Positions 1-5,941 are shown, numbered from the stretch's first letter. The stretch: 6,137 nucleotides of DNA from an uncultured Agathobaculum sp. (GCA_944380945.1 CALWJG010000097.1:1-6137); one strand, 5' to 3'. Program-made: numbers and translations. Notes: generated from the letters alone by a model not told the origin.

Positions 1-518
1 TACTCGTCCTTCAGGCTCTCGGCATAAGCCGCGCCCTGCGTGCCGGTCTTGACCGCAACGGTCTTGCCCGCGAGATCCGCAAAGCCGGTGATGTCCGAAT
101 CCGCAGCCACGGTCATGGTCTGGGTGGCCTGATAGTAGCCGTCCGAGAACATCCAGCCGCTCTCGATGCGCTCGTCCGTGATGGAAGCGCCGGCGATCAT
201 GCCGTCCGCCTGACCGGACTGGCAGGCCGCGATGGCAGCGTCCCAGCCGAGGCTGTTCATCTTATACTCAAAACCCTGGTCCTCCGCGATCGCCGCGACG
301 ATGTCCACGTCGATGCCGACGAAGTTGCCTTCCGCGTCGGTGTACTCAAAGGGCTTGAATACGGTATCGGTCGCGATGACCCAAACCTTATCGCTGCCCG
401 AGGCGCCGTTGTTGTCGCCCGCCGCATTGGCGTCGTCGTTGGTGGAAGCGTTGTTGCCGCAGGCGGCCAGGCCCAGTGCCAGGCTGGCAGCCATCAGCAG
501 GGAAAGTGCTCTTTTCAT
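1..518 (-). CDS. Polar amino acid ABC transporter substrate-binding lipoprotein (N-terminal part, runs off left edge)
   Basis: This is the extracellular binding component of an ABC importer for polar amino acids; it captures the ligand and delivers it to the membrane permease. About 172 residues are visible. Residues 1-19 are a lipoprotein signal peptide with a short basic start, a hydrophobic core and the lipobox LAAC, so Cys20 is the predicted lipidated residue. A low-complexity Asn/Asp/Ala/Gly linker follows to about residue 43, and then the first lobe of a family 3 periplasmic-binding-protein fold begins. Family hallmarks are ATDTVFKPFEY, GIDVDIVAAIA, the ITDER segment, FSDGYYQ and GKTVAVKTGTQG, all resembling the glutamine-binding protein GlnH. 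The ATG at 518 is supported by AAGGAG at 527-532 with an 8-nt spacer. The second lobe, the stop codon and any permease or ATPase genes lie beyond the window. The ligand cannot be fixed from this half; glutamine or another polar amino acid is the best guess. Confidence 0.93.
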   Translation of the reverse strand, partial: MKRALSLLMAASLALGLAACGNNASTNDDANAAGDNNGASGSDKVWVIATDTVFKPFEYTDAEGNFVGIDVDIVAAIAEDQGFEYKMNSLGWDAAIAACQSGQADGMIAGASITDERIESGWMFSDGYYQATQTMTVAADSDITGFADLAGKTVAVKTGTQGAAYAESLKDE

Positions 519-630
519 GTGTATTTCTCCTTTTTCAAATAGTGCGGAGCGGCGCCCGCGAACGGGGCCGGTCCCAAAACGCAAGAGGCGACAGCAGTAT
601 TCCGACAACCGCTATCGCCTGTGATGCCTG
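519..630 (-). promoter_or_regulatory. Structured 5' leader of the amino acid binding-protein gene
   Basis: With a transcription start near 630, the mRNA leader is about 110 nt. It contains a 10-bp hairpin (arms 586-595 and 611-620, 15-nt loop) whose only non-Watson-Crick pair is a G-U wobble on the minus-strand RNA. A CCCG/CGGG stem on a UUCG tetraloop follows, nearer the ribosome binding site. I do not recognise a known riboswitch or T-box motif. A structured leader before an amino acid transporter could be regulatory; this is inference. Confidence 0.45.
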
Positions 631-636
631 TTTCAT

Positions 637-665
637 ATTATACCGGAAAACGGCTTTGCCGTCAA
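637..665 (-). promoter_or_regulatory. Promoter of the amino acid binding-protein gene
   Basis: The minus strand reads TTGACG (660-665), a 17-bp spacer and TATAAT (637-642), close to a perfect sigma-A promoter. The predicted start is near 630. An AT-rich 7-bp hairpin (676-692) sits just upstream of the -35 and could act like an UP element; it lacks a U tract, so I do not call it a terminator. Confidence 0.85.
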
Positions 666-695
666 GCACAGCGGCGATTTTTCGTAAAAATCCGG

Positions 696-1286
696 TTAAA
701 TATGCGCGGCAGCCTGAAGGATCTGCTCGAGCGCGGCGTCGATCCCCAGACGGCTGGTGCACAGCGTCAGGTCGTAGTTGGTGGCGTCGGCATAGTGGCG
801 GCCGGTGTAGCGGGTGCAGTAGGCGTTGCGCGCCCGGTCGACCGATTTGATGTCCGCCCGCAGCTTTTCGGGCGGGGTGTCGGGCATCATATGGCTCATG
901 CGCTCGACGCGCCACTCAAAATCCGCATGGACGAACACGCGCAGGCAGTGATCGAACTCGCGCAGGATGAAGTCCGCGTTGCGGCCGACGATCACGCAGC
1001 TTTCGCGGTCGGCGATCTCGCGGATGGCCTTGACCTGCGCCTCCCACAGCTTATCGCTCAGGGGACGGTTGTAAAAGTCGAACAGGCTCTGCGTAAAGCC
1101 GAAGGTGACCGGAACGCGCTCGTCCCAGCGCTGCACCTGCTCGGGCGTCAGGCCGGACGAAGCCATGGCCGTGCGCAGGACGAGGTCTTTATCATAAAAC
1201 GGCAGCCCCAGCGCCTTGGCGGTGCGGCGGCCAAGCTCACCGCCGCCCGCGCCGAACTGGCGGCTGATGGTGATGACTTTCCTCAT
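696..1286 (-). CDS. Cytidylate kinase-like family protein
   Basis: The protein has 196 residues. It begins with ITISRQFGAGGGELGRR (about residues 5-21), the glycine-rich nucleotide-binding start typical of the cytidylate kinase-like family in Firmicutes. Then come FYDKDLV (30-36), a helical middle region, CVIVGRNADFIL (97-108) and a basic segment with RVERM and VDRARNAYCTRYTGRHYAD (149-167). The last carries the arginines expected to act as a nucleotide kinase lid, and a conserved Asn-Tyr-Asp-Leu segment follows. These proteins are P-loop NTPases related to Cmk but usually lack the full CMP-binding module, so the substrate is not established and I do not assign cmk. The ATG at 1286 is chosen because AAGGAGG lies at 1294-1300 with a 7-nt spacer and a -10 box lies just upstream. 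The open frame continues upstream to 1835, but that part overlaps the regulator gene and reads as non-protein-like sequence. There is no clear terminator after the stop, so readthrough into the transporter gene is possible. Confidence 0.88.
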   Translation of the reverse strand: MRKVITISRQFGAGGGELGRRTAKALGLPFYDKDLVLRTAMASSGLTPEQVQRWDERVPVTFGFTQSLFDFYNRPLSDKLWEAQVKAIREIADRESCVIVGRNADFILREFDHCLRVFVHADFEWRVERMSHMMPDTPPEKLRADIKSVDRARNAYCTRYTGRHYADATNYDLTLCTSRLGIDAALEQILQAAAHI

Positions 1287-1310
1287 GGTATTCCCTCCTT
1301 TATTGCTTCC

Positions 1311-1339
1311 ATTATACCGGATATGTGCGCCAAACGCAA
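1311..1339 (-). promoter_or_regulatory. Promoter of the cytidylate kinase-like gene
   Basis: A perfect TATAAT (1311-1316) lies 17 bp from a weak -35, TTGCGT (1334-1339). The predicted start near 1304 gives a leader of only about 18 nt that still includes the full ribosome binding site. The 11 bases TCCGGTATAAT are identical to those at the transporter promoter. Confidence 0.6.
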
Positions 1340-1390
1340 GCCGCGCCGCGCAAAAGCGTCCGGCGGGGCGGTGCTGCGCGCCGGAAAGCG

Positions 1391-1427
1391 AAAAACAGCG
1401 GCGCGCGCCTTTCGGCACGCGCCGCTG
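1391..1427 (-). terminator. Intrinsic terminator of the Crp/Fnr-family gene
   Basis: A 14-bp GC-rich stem (arms 1396-1409 and 1414-1427) closes on a GAAA tetraloop and is followed on the minus strand by five T (1391-1395). The one non-canonical position is a G-U pair on the minus-strand RNA but a C-A mismatch on the plus strand. Both this and the T run show that it works for minus-strand transcription. It starts 17 nt after the regulator stop codon. Confidence 0.9.
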
Positions 1428-1444
1428 TCGGTGTTCGGTTGGGA

Positions 1445-2056
1445 TCACGGCTGGCCGCCGCCCTGCTGCGTCCGGCCGGGCGCGGCCTGCTCGCGCAGGG
1501 CCCGCCGCAGGCGGCTGAGCGTGACCGGCGTCATGCCGAGGAAGGAGGCGATGTACTTGTTGCTGACCCGGTCGGCCAGCGCCGGATAGGTCTGGAGGAA
1601 CCACTGGTAGCGCTCCATCGCCGTGTGCTGGCAGAGCATGGTGCGGATCTCCCAATGGGTGCGCAGCGCCTGCTGCAGCATGCGGTTGTAGTCCCACAGC
1701 AGCCGGGGATACTCCTCCATGAGCGCAGTGAGCGCGTCGTTCGGCAGGGAGAGCAGCTCGCATGAGGTCAGCGCCTCGACGCTGATTGCAGACGACGTGC
1801 CGATCGAAAAACAGGATACGGCAGGCGTGCCGCACTGGTAGGTAAAGCAGTCAGTGATGTCGCGGCCGCCGATGTCCAGAAAATAGCCGCGCAGGATCCC
1901 TTCCACCAGAAAGACAAAACGGGTTTGGGGCTCGCCCTCGCGGATCAGCAGCTCGCCCTTGGACAGATGCAGGCGCTCGGCGATCGACGCGAGCCGGTCA
2001 GCCAGCGCGGCGTCCCGGATGTGCAGGACGTCTGCAATAAAAGTTTCAGTAAGCAA
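1445..2056 (-). CDS. Crp/Fnr-family transcriptional regulator
   Basis: This is a cytoplasmic DNA-binding regulator. The N-terminal half is a cyclic-nucleotide-binding-like beta-barrel, recognised from LHLSKGELLIREGEPQTRF, FLVEGILRGYF and the segment ending SISVEAL-like (SAISVEAL) and CELLSLP. A long dimerisation helix follows. The C-terminal helix-turn-helix is NKYIASFLGMTPVTLSRLRRAL, in which the ASFLGMTPVTLSRLR core matches the Crp-type recognition motif. I see neither the usual cAMP-contacting Arg-Ser pattern nor an FNR-type cysteine cluster, so the effector is unknown. The start is uncertain. I prefer TTG at 2056 (203 residues) because AGAGGAG at 2059-2065 lies just before it, inside a leader expected from the -10 at 2092-2097; the spacing is short. 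An upstream in-frame TTG at 2080 would add 8 residues but would sit almost at the mRNA 5' end. It is a single-gene unit between the metabolic operon and the kinase-like gene; whether it regulates either is not shown. Confidence 0.9.
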   Translation of the reverse strand: MLTETFIADVLHIRDAALADRLASIAERLHLSKGELLIREGEPQTRFVFLVEGILRGYFLDIGGRDITDCFTYQCGTPAVSCFSIGTSSAISVEALTSCELLSLPNDALTALMEEYPRLLWDYNRMLQQALRTHWEIRTMLCQHTAMERYQWFLQTYPALADRVSNKYIASFLGMTPVTLSRLRRALREQAAPGRTQQGGGQP

Positions 2057-2091
2057 AGCTCCTCTACCCCCGCAATTCAAATAACAGCACT

Positions 2092-2128
2092 ATTATATGA
2101 TAAAAATCGCATTTGGGCATTATCGCAT
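2092..2128 (-). promoter_or_regulatory. Promoter region of the Crp/Fnr-family gene
   Basis: A perfect TATAAT lies at 2092-2097, but the -35 is poor (ATGCCC at 2115-2120 with 17-bp spacing), which suggests activator dependence or weak expression. The heptamer ATCGCAT occurs twice as a direct repeat in plus-strand orientation (2106-2112 and 2122-2128), around the -35 position, and may be an operator. The predicted transcription start is near 2085. Confidence 0.5.
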
Positions 2129-2173
2129 GTTAATATTCGATGAATTTGCGGAAAAAGAGGGGAATTCAGCGAA

Positions 2174-2216
2174 AAAAGACAGCAGGCGCTGCGAAAATCA
2201 CGCGCAGCGCCTGCTG
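2174..2216 (-). terminator. Intrinsic terminator of the three-gene metabolic operon
   Basis: A perfect 14-bp GC-rich stem (arms 2180-2193 and 2203-2216, 9-nt loop) is followed on the minus strand by a TCTTTTTT tract. It begins 32 nt after the stop codon of the decarboxylating dehydrogenase. The other side has only a GTTT, so it is oriented for the minus strand and separates the operon from the regulator gene. Confidence 0.92.
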
Positions 2217-2248
2217 GTTTCCTTATAAATTCACGTCGGCCGCCCGGC

Positions 2249-3319
2249 TCACTGCATCTCGCAGAGCACGCGGATGACCTCGTCGCCCACCTCGTCGGTG
2301 TGCGCGGTGCCGCCCATATCCGGGGTGAGCACCTTTTTCTCGACCATGACCTTCTCGATCACATCGATCAGCTTTTTGCCCCAATCCTCGTGGCCGAAGA
2401 AGTCCAGCATCTGGCTGGCCGACCAGATCGCCGCCAGCGGGTCGGAGATCTTCTGGCCCGCGATGTCCGGCGCGGAGCCGTGGATGGGCTCGAACATGGA
2501 CGGGAACTTGCGCTCCGGGTTGAGGTTGGCGCCTGCCGCCAGACCCATGCCGCCCGAGATCGCCGCGCCCAGATCGGTGATGATGTCGCCAAACAGGTTG
2601 GAGGTGACGACGATCTGGAAGCGCTGCGGGTTCTTGACAAAGAACATGCTCGCCGCGTCGACCAGCAGGGAGTGGGTCTCAACGTCCGGATACTCCTTGC
2701 CGACCTCAGCGAACACCTGATCCCAGAATACCATCGAGTAGTTGAGGGCGTTGCCCTTGCTGATGCTGGTCAGGGTCTTTTTCTCCTTGCGCGCCAGCTC
2801 GTAGGCGTAGCGGATGATGCGCTCGGTGCCGTGGCGGGAGAACACGCCGGTCTGCAGCACGACCTCGTTCGGCTGGCCCTTATACAGCCAGTCGCCCGCG
2901 CCGGCATACTCGCCCTCGCTGTTCTCGCGGATGACGACCATGTCGATGTCGCCCTTCTTGCAGCCTGCCAGCGGGCAGGGGGCGCCGTCCAGCAGCTTGA
3001 CCGGACGGACGTTGACGTATTCGTCAAAGTCGTGGCGGATGCGCAGCAGCAGGTCCCACAGCGAGATGTGGTCGGGCACGCCGGGCGCGCCGACCGCGCC
3101 GAGATAGATGGCGTCGAACTTCTTGAGGGTCTCGATGCCGTCGTCGTCCATCATCTTGCCGGTCTTGAGGTAATATTCGCAGCCCCACGGGAACTCGGTG
3201 AATTCAAAGCGGAACGAGCCGTCCAGCTCGGCCACCTTGTTGAGGACCTTCATGCCCTCGGCGATGACCTCGGGGCCGACGCCGTCGCCCGCGACGACCG
3301 CAATCTTATAGGTTTCCAT
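2249..3319 (-). CDS. D-malate/tartrate dehydrogenase-like beta-decarboxylating dehydrogenase (isocitrate/isopropylmalate dehydrogenase family)
   Basis: Members of this family oxidise a 2-hydroxy acid with NAD+ and remove the beta carboxyl group. The 356-residue length fits the DmlA/TtuC branch (about 360). The sequence follows E. coli DmlA closely: GDGVGPEV (11-18), CEYYLKTGKMM (47-57), FDAIYLGAVG and VPDHISLWDLLL (81-92), FDEYVNVRPVKL (98-109), PCPLAG (114-119), GDIDMVVIRENSEGEY (123-138). Likely catalytic residues are Tyr138 and Lys188 (in TSISKGN). Likely metal ligands are Asp221, Asp245 and Asp249, and likely carboxylate-binding arginines are Arg95, Arg105 and Arg131. The EPIHGSAPDIAG motif (277-288) forms the cofactor site; Asp285 is typical of the NAD family. 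The known branch activities are D-malate to pyruvate plus CO2 and tartrate conversions, including meso-tartrate to D-glycerate. The ATG at 3319 has AAGGA at 3328-3332 with an 8-nt spacer. The gene is last in the operon, 26 nt after the kinase-like gene. The exact substrate is not determined. Confidence 0.92.
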   Translation of the reverse strand: METYKIAVVAGDGVGPEVIAEGMKVLNKVAELDGSFRFEFTEFPWGCEYYLKTGKMMDDDGIETLKKFDAIYLGAVGAPGVPDHISLWDLLLRIRHDFDEYVNVRPVKLLDGAPCPLAGCKKGDIDMVVIRENSEGEYAGAGDWLYKGQPNEVVLQTGVFSRHGTERIIRYAYELARKEKKTLTSISKGNALNYSMVFWDQVFAEVGKEYPDVETHSLLVDAASMFFVKNPQRFQIVVTSNLFGDIITDLGAAISGGMGLAAGANLNPERKFPSMFEPIHGSAPDIAGQKISDPLAAIWSASQMLDFFGHEDWGKKLIDVIEKVMVEKKVLTPDMGGTAHTDEVGDEVIRVLCEMQ

Positions 3320-3345
3320 GTGTCTTTTCCTTCTTTCTCAGTCTA

Positions 3346-4605
3346 TCAGTCCAGCGGGAAGGCTTCGGCCGCGTGGCGCAGCGCGCGCACGACGGGCAGC
3401 TCCTCGCCGCTCAGGAAGCGGATCAGCGCGCCGCCGCCCGTGCAGATGTAGCCCATCTGCGGGGCAAGGCCGTATTTGTTGGTCGCGGTGACGCTGTCGC
3501 CGCCGCCGACCACGGTGAACCCTTCGGTGTCCGCCAGCGCCTGCCAGACCGCCTTGGTGCCGAATTCGGTCTCTTCCTTTTCAAAAATGCCCATCGGGCC
3601 GTTGACGAACACGGTCTTGGCAGAGAGGATGATCTCGCGGTACTGCGCCGCGGTCTTTTCGCCGATATCGACCAGCATCTTGTCGCCCGGCAGGCTGCCC
3701 ACGGCGGCCTCGCCGCGCTTACCGTCGACCGCGTAAGCCAGATCGACCGGCAGCACGATCTTATCGCCGTATTCCGCCAGCAGGGGCTTGGCGGTCTCGA
3801 TAAAGCCGTCGTAGCCCTGCTTTTTGATAAAGCCGAGCGAGGCTTCGCCGATGTCCTCGCCCTTGGCGGCGAGCAGGATGTTGGCGACCACGCCGCCCGA
3901 CAGCACCTTGTCCGCAATGCCGCGGCTGAGCACGGTCTGCATCATCATGAACGCATCCGCGATCTTCGCGCCGCCCAGAACGAACACGCACGGCCGCTCG
4001 GGCGCCTCCATCAGCGAGGAGATGACGCTGTATTCCTTTTCAAACAGCCGGCCCATCATCGAGGGCAGGCGCTGCTCAAAGCCGCAGAGCGTGGGCTGGT
4101 CGCGGTGCGTGGCGGCGAATGCGTCGCACACATAGCAGTCCGCCAGCGGGGCGAGCGTGCGCACGACGAGCGTGTCCGCCTGCTGCTCGTGCGTCAGCTT
4201 GAGGCTGCGCTCGAACAGGGTCTGCTCCTCCGCCATGAAGCGCACATTGTCCAGCAGCAGCACCTCGCCGGGCTGCAGGGCGCGGATGGCGTCCTGCGCG
4301 GCGGGGCCGCACACGTCGGCAATGAATTTGACCTTGCTGCCCAGCAGCTGCTCGAGCACGCTGACATGCGGGCGCAGGGTATAGTAGTTCTTATACTCGA
4401 TATCGCTGCCCTGATGCGCCATGACGACCACCTTCGCGCCGCGGTCGCGCAGCTCGGCGATGGTGGGCACACAGCCGCGGATGCGGGTGTCGTCGGTCAC
4501 GCGGTCGGCCTTGCGGTCGATCGGCTCGTTGATGTCCACGCGCAGCAGCACGGTTTTGCCGCTGACGTCAAGCGAATCGAGCGTATAAATGCCAAATTTC
4601 TTCAT
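3346..4605 (-). CDS. pgk: Phosphoglycerate kinase family protein, archaeal-like, with altered substrate motif
   Basis: PGK moves a phosphate between an acyl phosphate and ADP/ATP in the cytoplasm. The 419-residue protein has both domains: LLRVDINEP (Arg22, Asp24, Asn26), DDTRIR (Arg43), DNVRF (Arg122), AFAATHRDQP (His167, Arg168), GGAKI (Lys214), PVDL (286-289), VNGPMGIFE (334-342) and the nucleotide-site GGGDS (367-371). Features such as AHQG, ENVRF-like DNVRF, DAFAATHRDQP and a length near 420 resemble archaeal PGKs more than the roughly 394-residue bacterial form. The odd point is the substrate motif: the usual H-x-G-R-P is HQGSD (64-68), so Ser67 replaces an arginine that contacts the 3-phosphoglycerate phosphate in characterised PGKs. 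Ala218 stands where bacterial enzymes carry a second lysine after GGAK. The start ATG shares its A with the TGA of the preceding gene and has only a weak ribosome binding site, which implies translational coupling. It could be a true PGK or a paralogue for another acyl phosphate; the symbol denotes the family. Confidence 0.9.
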   Translation of the reverse strand: MKKFGIYTLDSLDVSGKTVLLRVDINEPIDRKADRVTDDTRIRGCVPTIAELRDRGAKVVVMAHQGSDIEYKNYYTLRPHVSVLEQLLGSKVKFIADVCGPAAQDAIRALQPGEVLLLDNVRFMAEEQTLFERSLKLTHEQQADTLVVRTLAPLADCYVCDAFAATHRDQPTLCGFEQRLPSMMGRLFEKEYSVISSLMEAPERPCVFVLGGAKIADAFMMMQTVLSRGIADKVLSGGVVANILLAAKGEDIGEASLGFIKKQGYDGFIETAKPLLAEYGDKIVLPVDLAYAVDGKRGEAAVGSLPGDKMLVDIGEKTAAQYREIILSAKTVFVNGPMGIFEKEETEFGTKAVWQALADTEGFTVVGGGDSVTATNKYGLAPQMGYICTGGGALIRFLSGEELPVVRALRHAAEAFPLD

Positions 4606-5636
4606 CAGAGACCACGCGCCTTCATGCCCAGATACTTGTTGGTCTCAGCAGTGCCCTCGTCGCGGGTCATCTGCATCTGCATGGCCGCGCGGATGCCGTC
4701 CATGTTCTCCGGGATAACGACGGACTCCTGCGGGATGTTGATGGCGAACATGATCTGGTCGCCGCTCATGACGATGGACTCGTCCCACAGCGCGATCTCG
4801 TAGTTGTCGCCGCGGAACTTGCCCATGTCGCGCGCATAGCGGAACAGGGAGGCGTTGCCGAGGAAGCCGTCCGCGATCTTGACCGTGCGGATACGCGGAT
4901 GCTGGGCCGCCATCTCGAGCAGGTCGTCCTTGTTGATCTTTTTCTTCGGGGTCGCGACCACGGTGATGATGTGGCCGTGGGTCACCGGCGCATGGACCAG
5001 AATGCCGGTCGCGTCAACGTGCGGCATGATGTTCATCAGGTCGAGCGCCTGATGGCTGGGCGCGTATTCCATCTGCAGCGCGTTGGTCAGGCCGCGGTGG
5101 TAATCGCCCGGGTCGGCGACGCGGCGGATGATGGTGATGGCGACCTTTTCCACGCCGACAGCGCGGTCGATCATGTCTACCGCACGGATGAGGCCGGTGG
5201 TGTTGCAGCTGGTCAGCTTGAGGAACTGCTGGCCCAGGCCCTTTTCGTAGTTTGCATAACCATGGAAGAATACATCAGCGACGTTGTTCTTTTCGCCGCC
5301 CTGGAAGATGGCCTTTTTGCCCATGCGCGCATAGAGTTCCTTGTTCTTCGCGCCGATGCCGGCCGAAGTCGCGTCAAGGATGATGTCGCACTGCTCGACC
5401 ATGTCCTCCATCGTGCCGGAGATCGGCACGCCGGCTGCCTTGAGCTTGTCCTCGTTCTCGGGCAGCGCGTTGTAGAAATGATAGGGCATGCCGGATTCCA
5501 CCAGGCCGCGGACTGCCAGAGTGGGGGCGACGTCCGATACGCCGACCAGTTCCATATCCTCCTGCAGCGCCACGCCCGTTGCCAGACGGAGACCAATTAC
5601 GCCGTAACCTGCCACGCCAACTTTAACCTTGCCCAT
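4605..5636 (-). CDS. Type II (archaeal-type) glyceraldehyde-3-phosphate dehydrogenase family protein
   Basis: Type II GAPDH oxidises an aldehyde phosphate with phosphate and NAD(P)+ to an acyl phosphate, and is best known from archaea. The 343-residue length is typical. The sequence matches archaeal enzymes throughout: the nucleotide-binding start VKVGVAGYGVIGLRLA (4-19), ATSAGIGAKNKELY, KKAIFQGGEKNN (107-118), the catalytic SCNTTGL with Cys144, IIRRVADP (169-176), PSHQALDL (193-200), the THGH segment with likely catalytic His220, and IPQESVVIPENMDGIRA (301-317). Differences from characterised archaeal enzymes are Asp35 after GVS, where a lysine is usual and linked to NADP use, Val173 for Gly in the RRGADP motif, and Gln196-Ala197 for His-Gly in PSHHG. 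These hint at NAD preference and possibly another substrate. The ATG at 5636 has AGGAGGT at 5642-5648. The open frame extends to 5732, but that part would cross the promoter. First gene of the operon. Confidence 0.92.
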   Translation of the reverse strand: MGKVKVGVAGYGVIGLRLATGVALQEDMELVGVSDVAPTLAVRGLVESGMPYHFYNALPENEDKLKAAGVPISGTMEDMVEQCDIILDATSAGIGAKNKELYARMGKKAIFQGGEKNNVADVFFHGYANYEKGLGQQFLKLTSCNTTGLIRAVDMIDRAVGVEKVAITIIRRVADPGDYHRGLTNALQMEYAPSHQALDLMNIMPHVDATGILVHAPVTHGHIITVVATPKKKINKDDLLEMAAQHPRIRTVKIADGFLGNASLFRYARDMGKFRGDNYEIALWDESIVMSGDQIMFAINIPQESVVIPENMDGIRAAMQMQMTRDEGTAETNKYLGMKARGL

Positions 5637-5641
5637 AATAA

Positions 5642-5648
5642 ACCTCCT
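5642..5648 (-). promoter_or_regulatory. Ribosome binding site fixing the start of the type II GAPDH gene
   Basis: AGGAGGT lies 5 nt before the ATG at 5636 and decides this start over upstream in-frame codons. Confidence 0.85.
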
Positions 5649-5683
5649 GTGATGGTTATGTTTTGATGAACTTCCTGCAAACT

Positions 5684-5693
5684 TCTGATCAGA
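5684..5693. promoter_or_regulatory. Palindrome at the operon transcription start (candidate operator)
   Basis: TCTGATCAGA is a perfect 10-bp palindrome. Extended to 5681-5696, 14 of 16 positions are symmetric. It lies immediately downstream of the predicted transcription start (about 5697), a place where a bound repressor would block transcription. The binding protein is unknown. Confidence 0.35.
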
Positions 5694-5703
5694 TGTTGTA
5701 TAT

Positions 5704-5732
5704 ACTATATCACAGGGCAGGGGAAATTGCAA
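5704..5732 (-). promoter_or_regulatory. Promoter of the GAPDH-PGK-dehydrogenase operon
   Basis: The minus strand reads TTGCAA (5727-5732), a 17-bp spacer and TATAGT (5704-5709), preceded by TG one base upstream (extended -10). The predicted start near 5697 gives a leader of about 60 nt. The region upstream to about 5870 is AT-rich, as expected for a strong promoter. Confidence 0.8.
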
Positions 5733-5913
5733 TAGAAAAACAAAACTTTTTCATTGTGTTATTTGTGTCAATCCTGTTATTTTTGCAACAATTTGAAACT
5801 TTGACAGCGAAATAACGAAATGTGAAAAGTGCATAAGAAAATGGTTATATTTTGGGTAATTTCGACGAGCGATTCAGCAGAATATACAGCGCGGCGGAGT
5901 AAAATATGGCAAA

Positions 5914-5941
5914 GGAGCCCGCGCTTGCCGGCGCGGGCTCC
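5914..5941. repeat. GC-rich hairpin (inverted repeat)
   Basis: Perfect 11-bp arms (5914-5924 and 5931-5941) enclose a 6-nt loop. On the minus strand only three T follow before mixed sequence, so it would be at best a weak terminator for a gene beyond the right edge; on the plus strand there is no T tract. Confidence 0.6.

Noticed and set aside
676..692. Hairpin after the kinase-like gene as a terminator
   Set aside because: The stem is only A/T-rich (7 bp) and no T run follows it; it directly abuts the next promoter.
1287..1835. Upstream extension of the cytidylate kinase-like open frame
   Set aside because: It overlaps the Crp/Fnr gene in another frame, crosses a terminator and a promoter, and the internal ATG at 1286 has an ideal ribosome binding site.
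2300..3451. Long plus-strand open frame (383 residues) opposite the decarboxylating dehydrogenase
   Set aside because: Same shadow effect: it lies opposite a well-conserved enzyme and shows no protein family pattern.
3373..4803. Long plus-strand open frame (476 residues) opposite the PGK gene
   Set aside because: It is antisense to a clear family member. Its composition (rich in Arg, Ala, Gly, His, Val) reflects the GC-biased codons of the real gene, and it has no recognisable domain or ribosome binding site.
5637..5732. N-terminal extension of the type II GAPDH open frame
   Set aside because: It covers the promoter and ribosome binding site, and family members begin at the GKVKVGVAGYG-type segment.
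5801..5829. Plus-strand TTGACA at 5801-5806 as a promoter
   Set aside because: There is no matching -10 at 16-18 bp and no plus-strand gene downstream.
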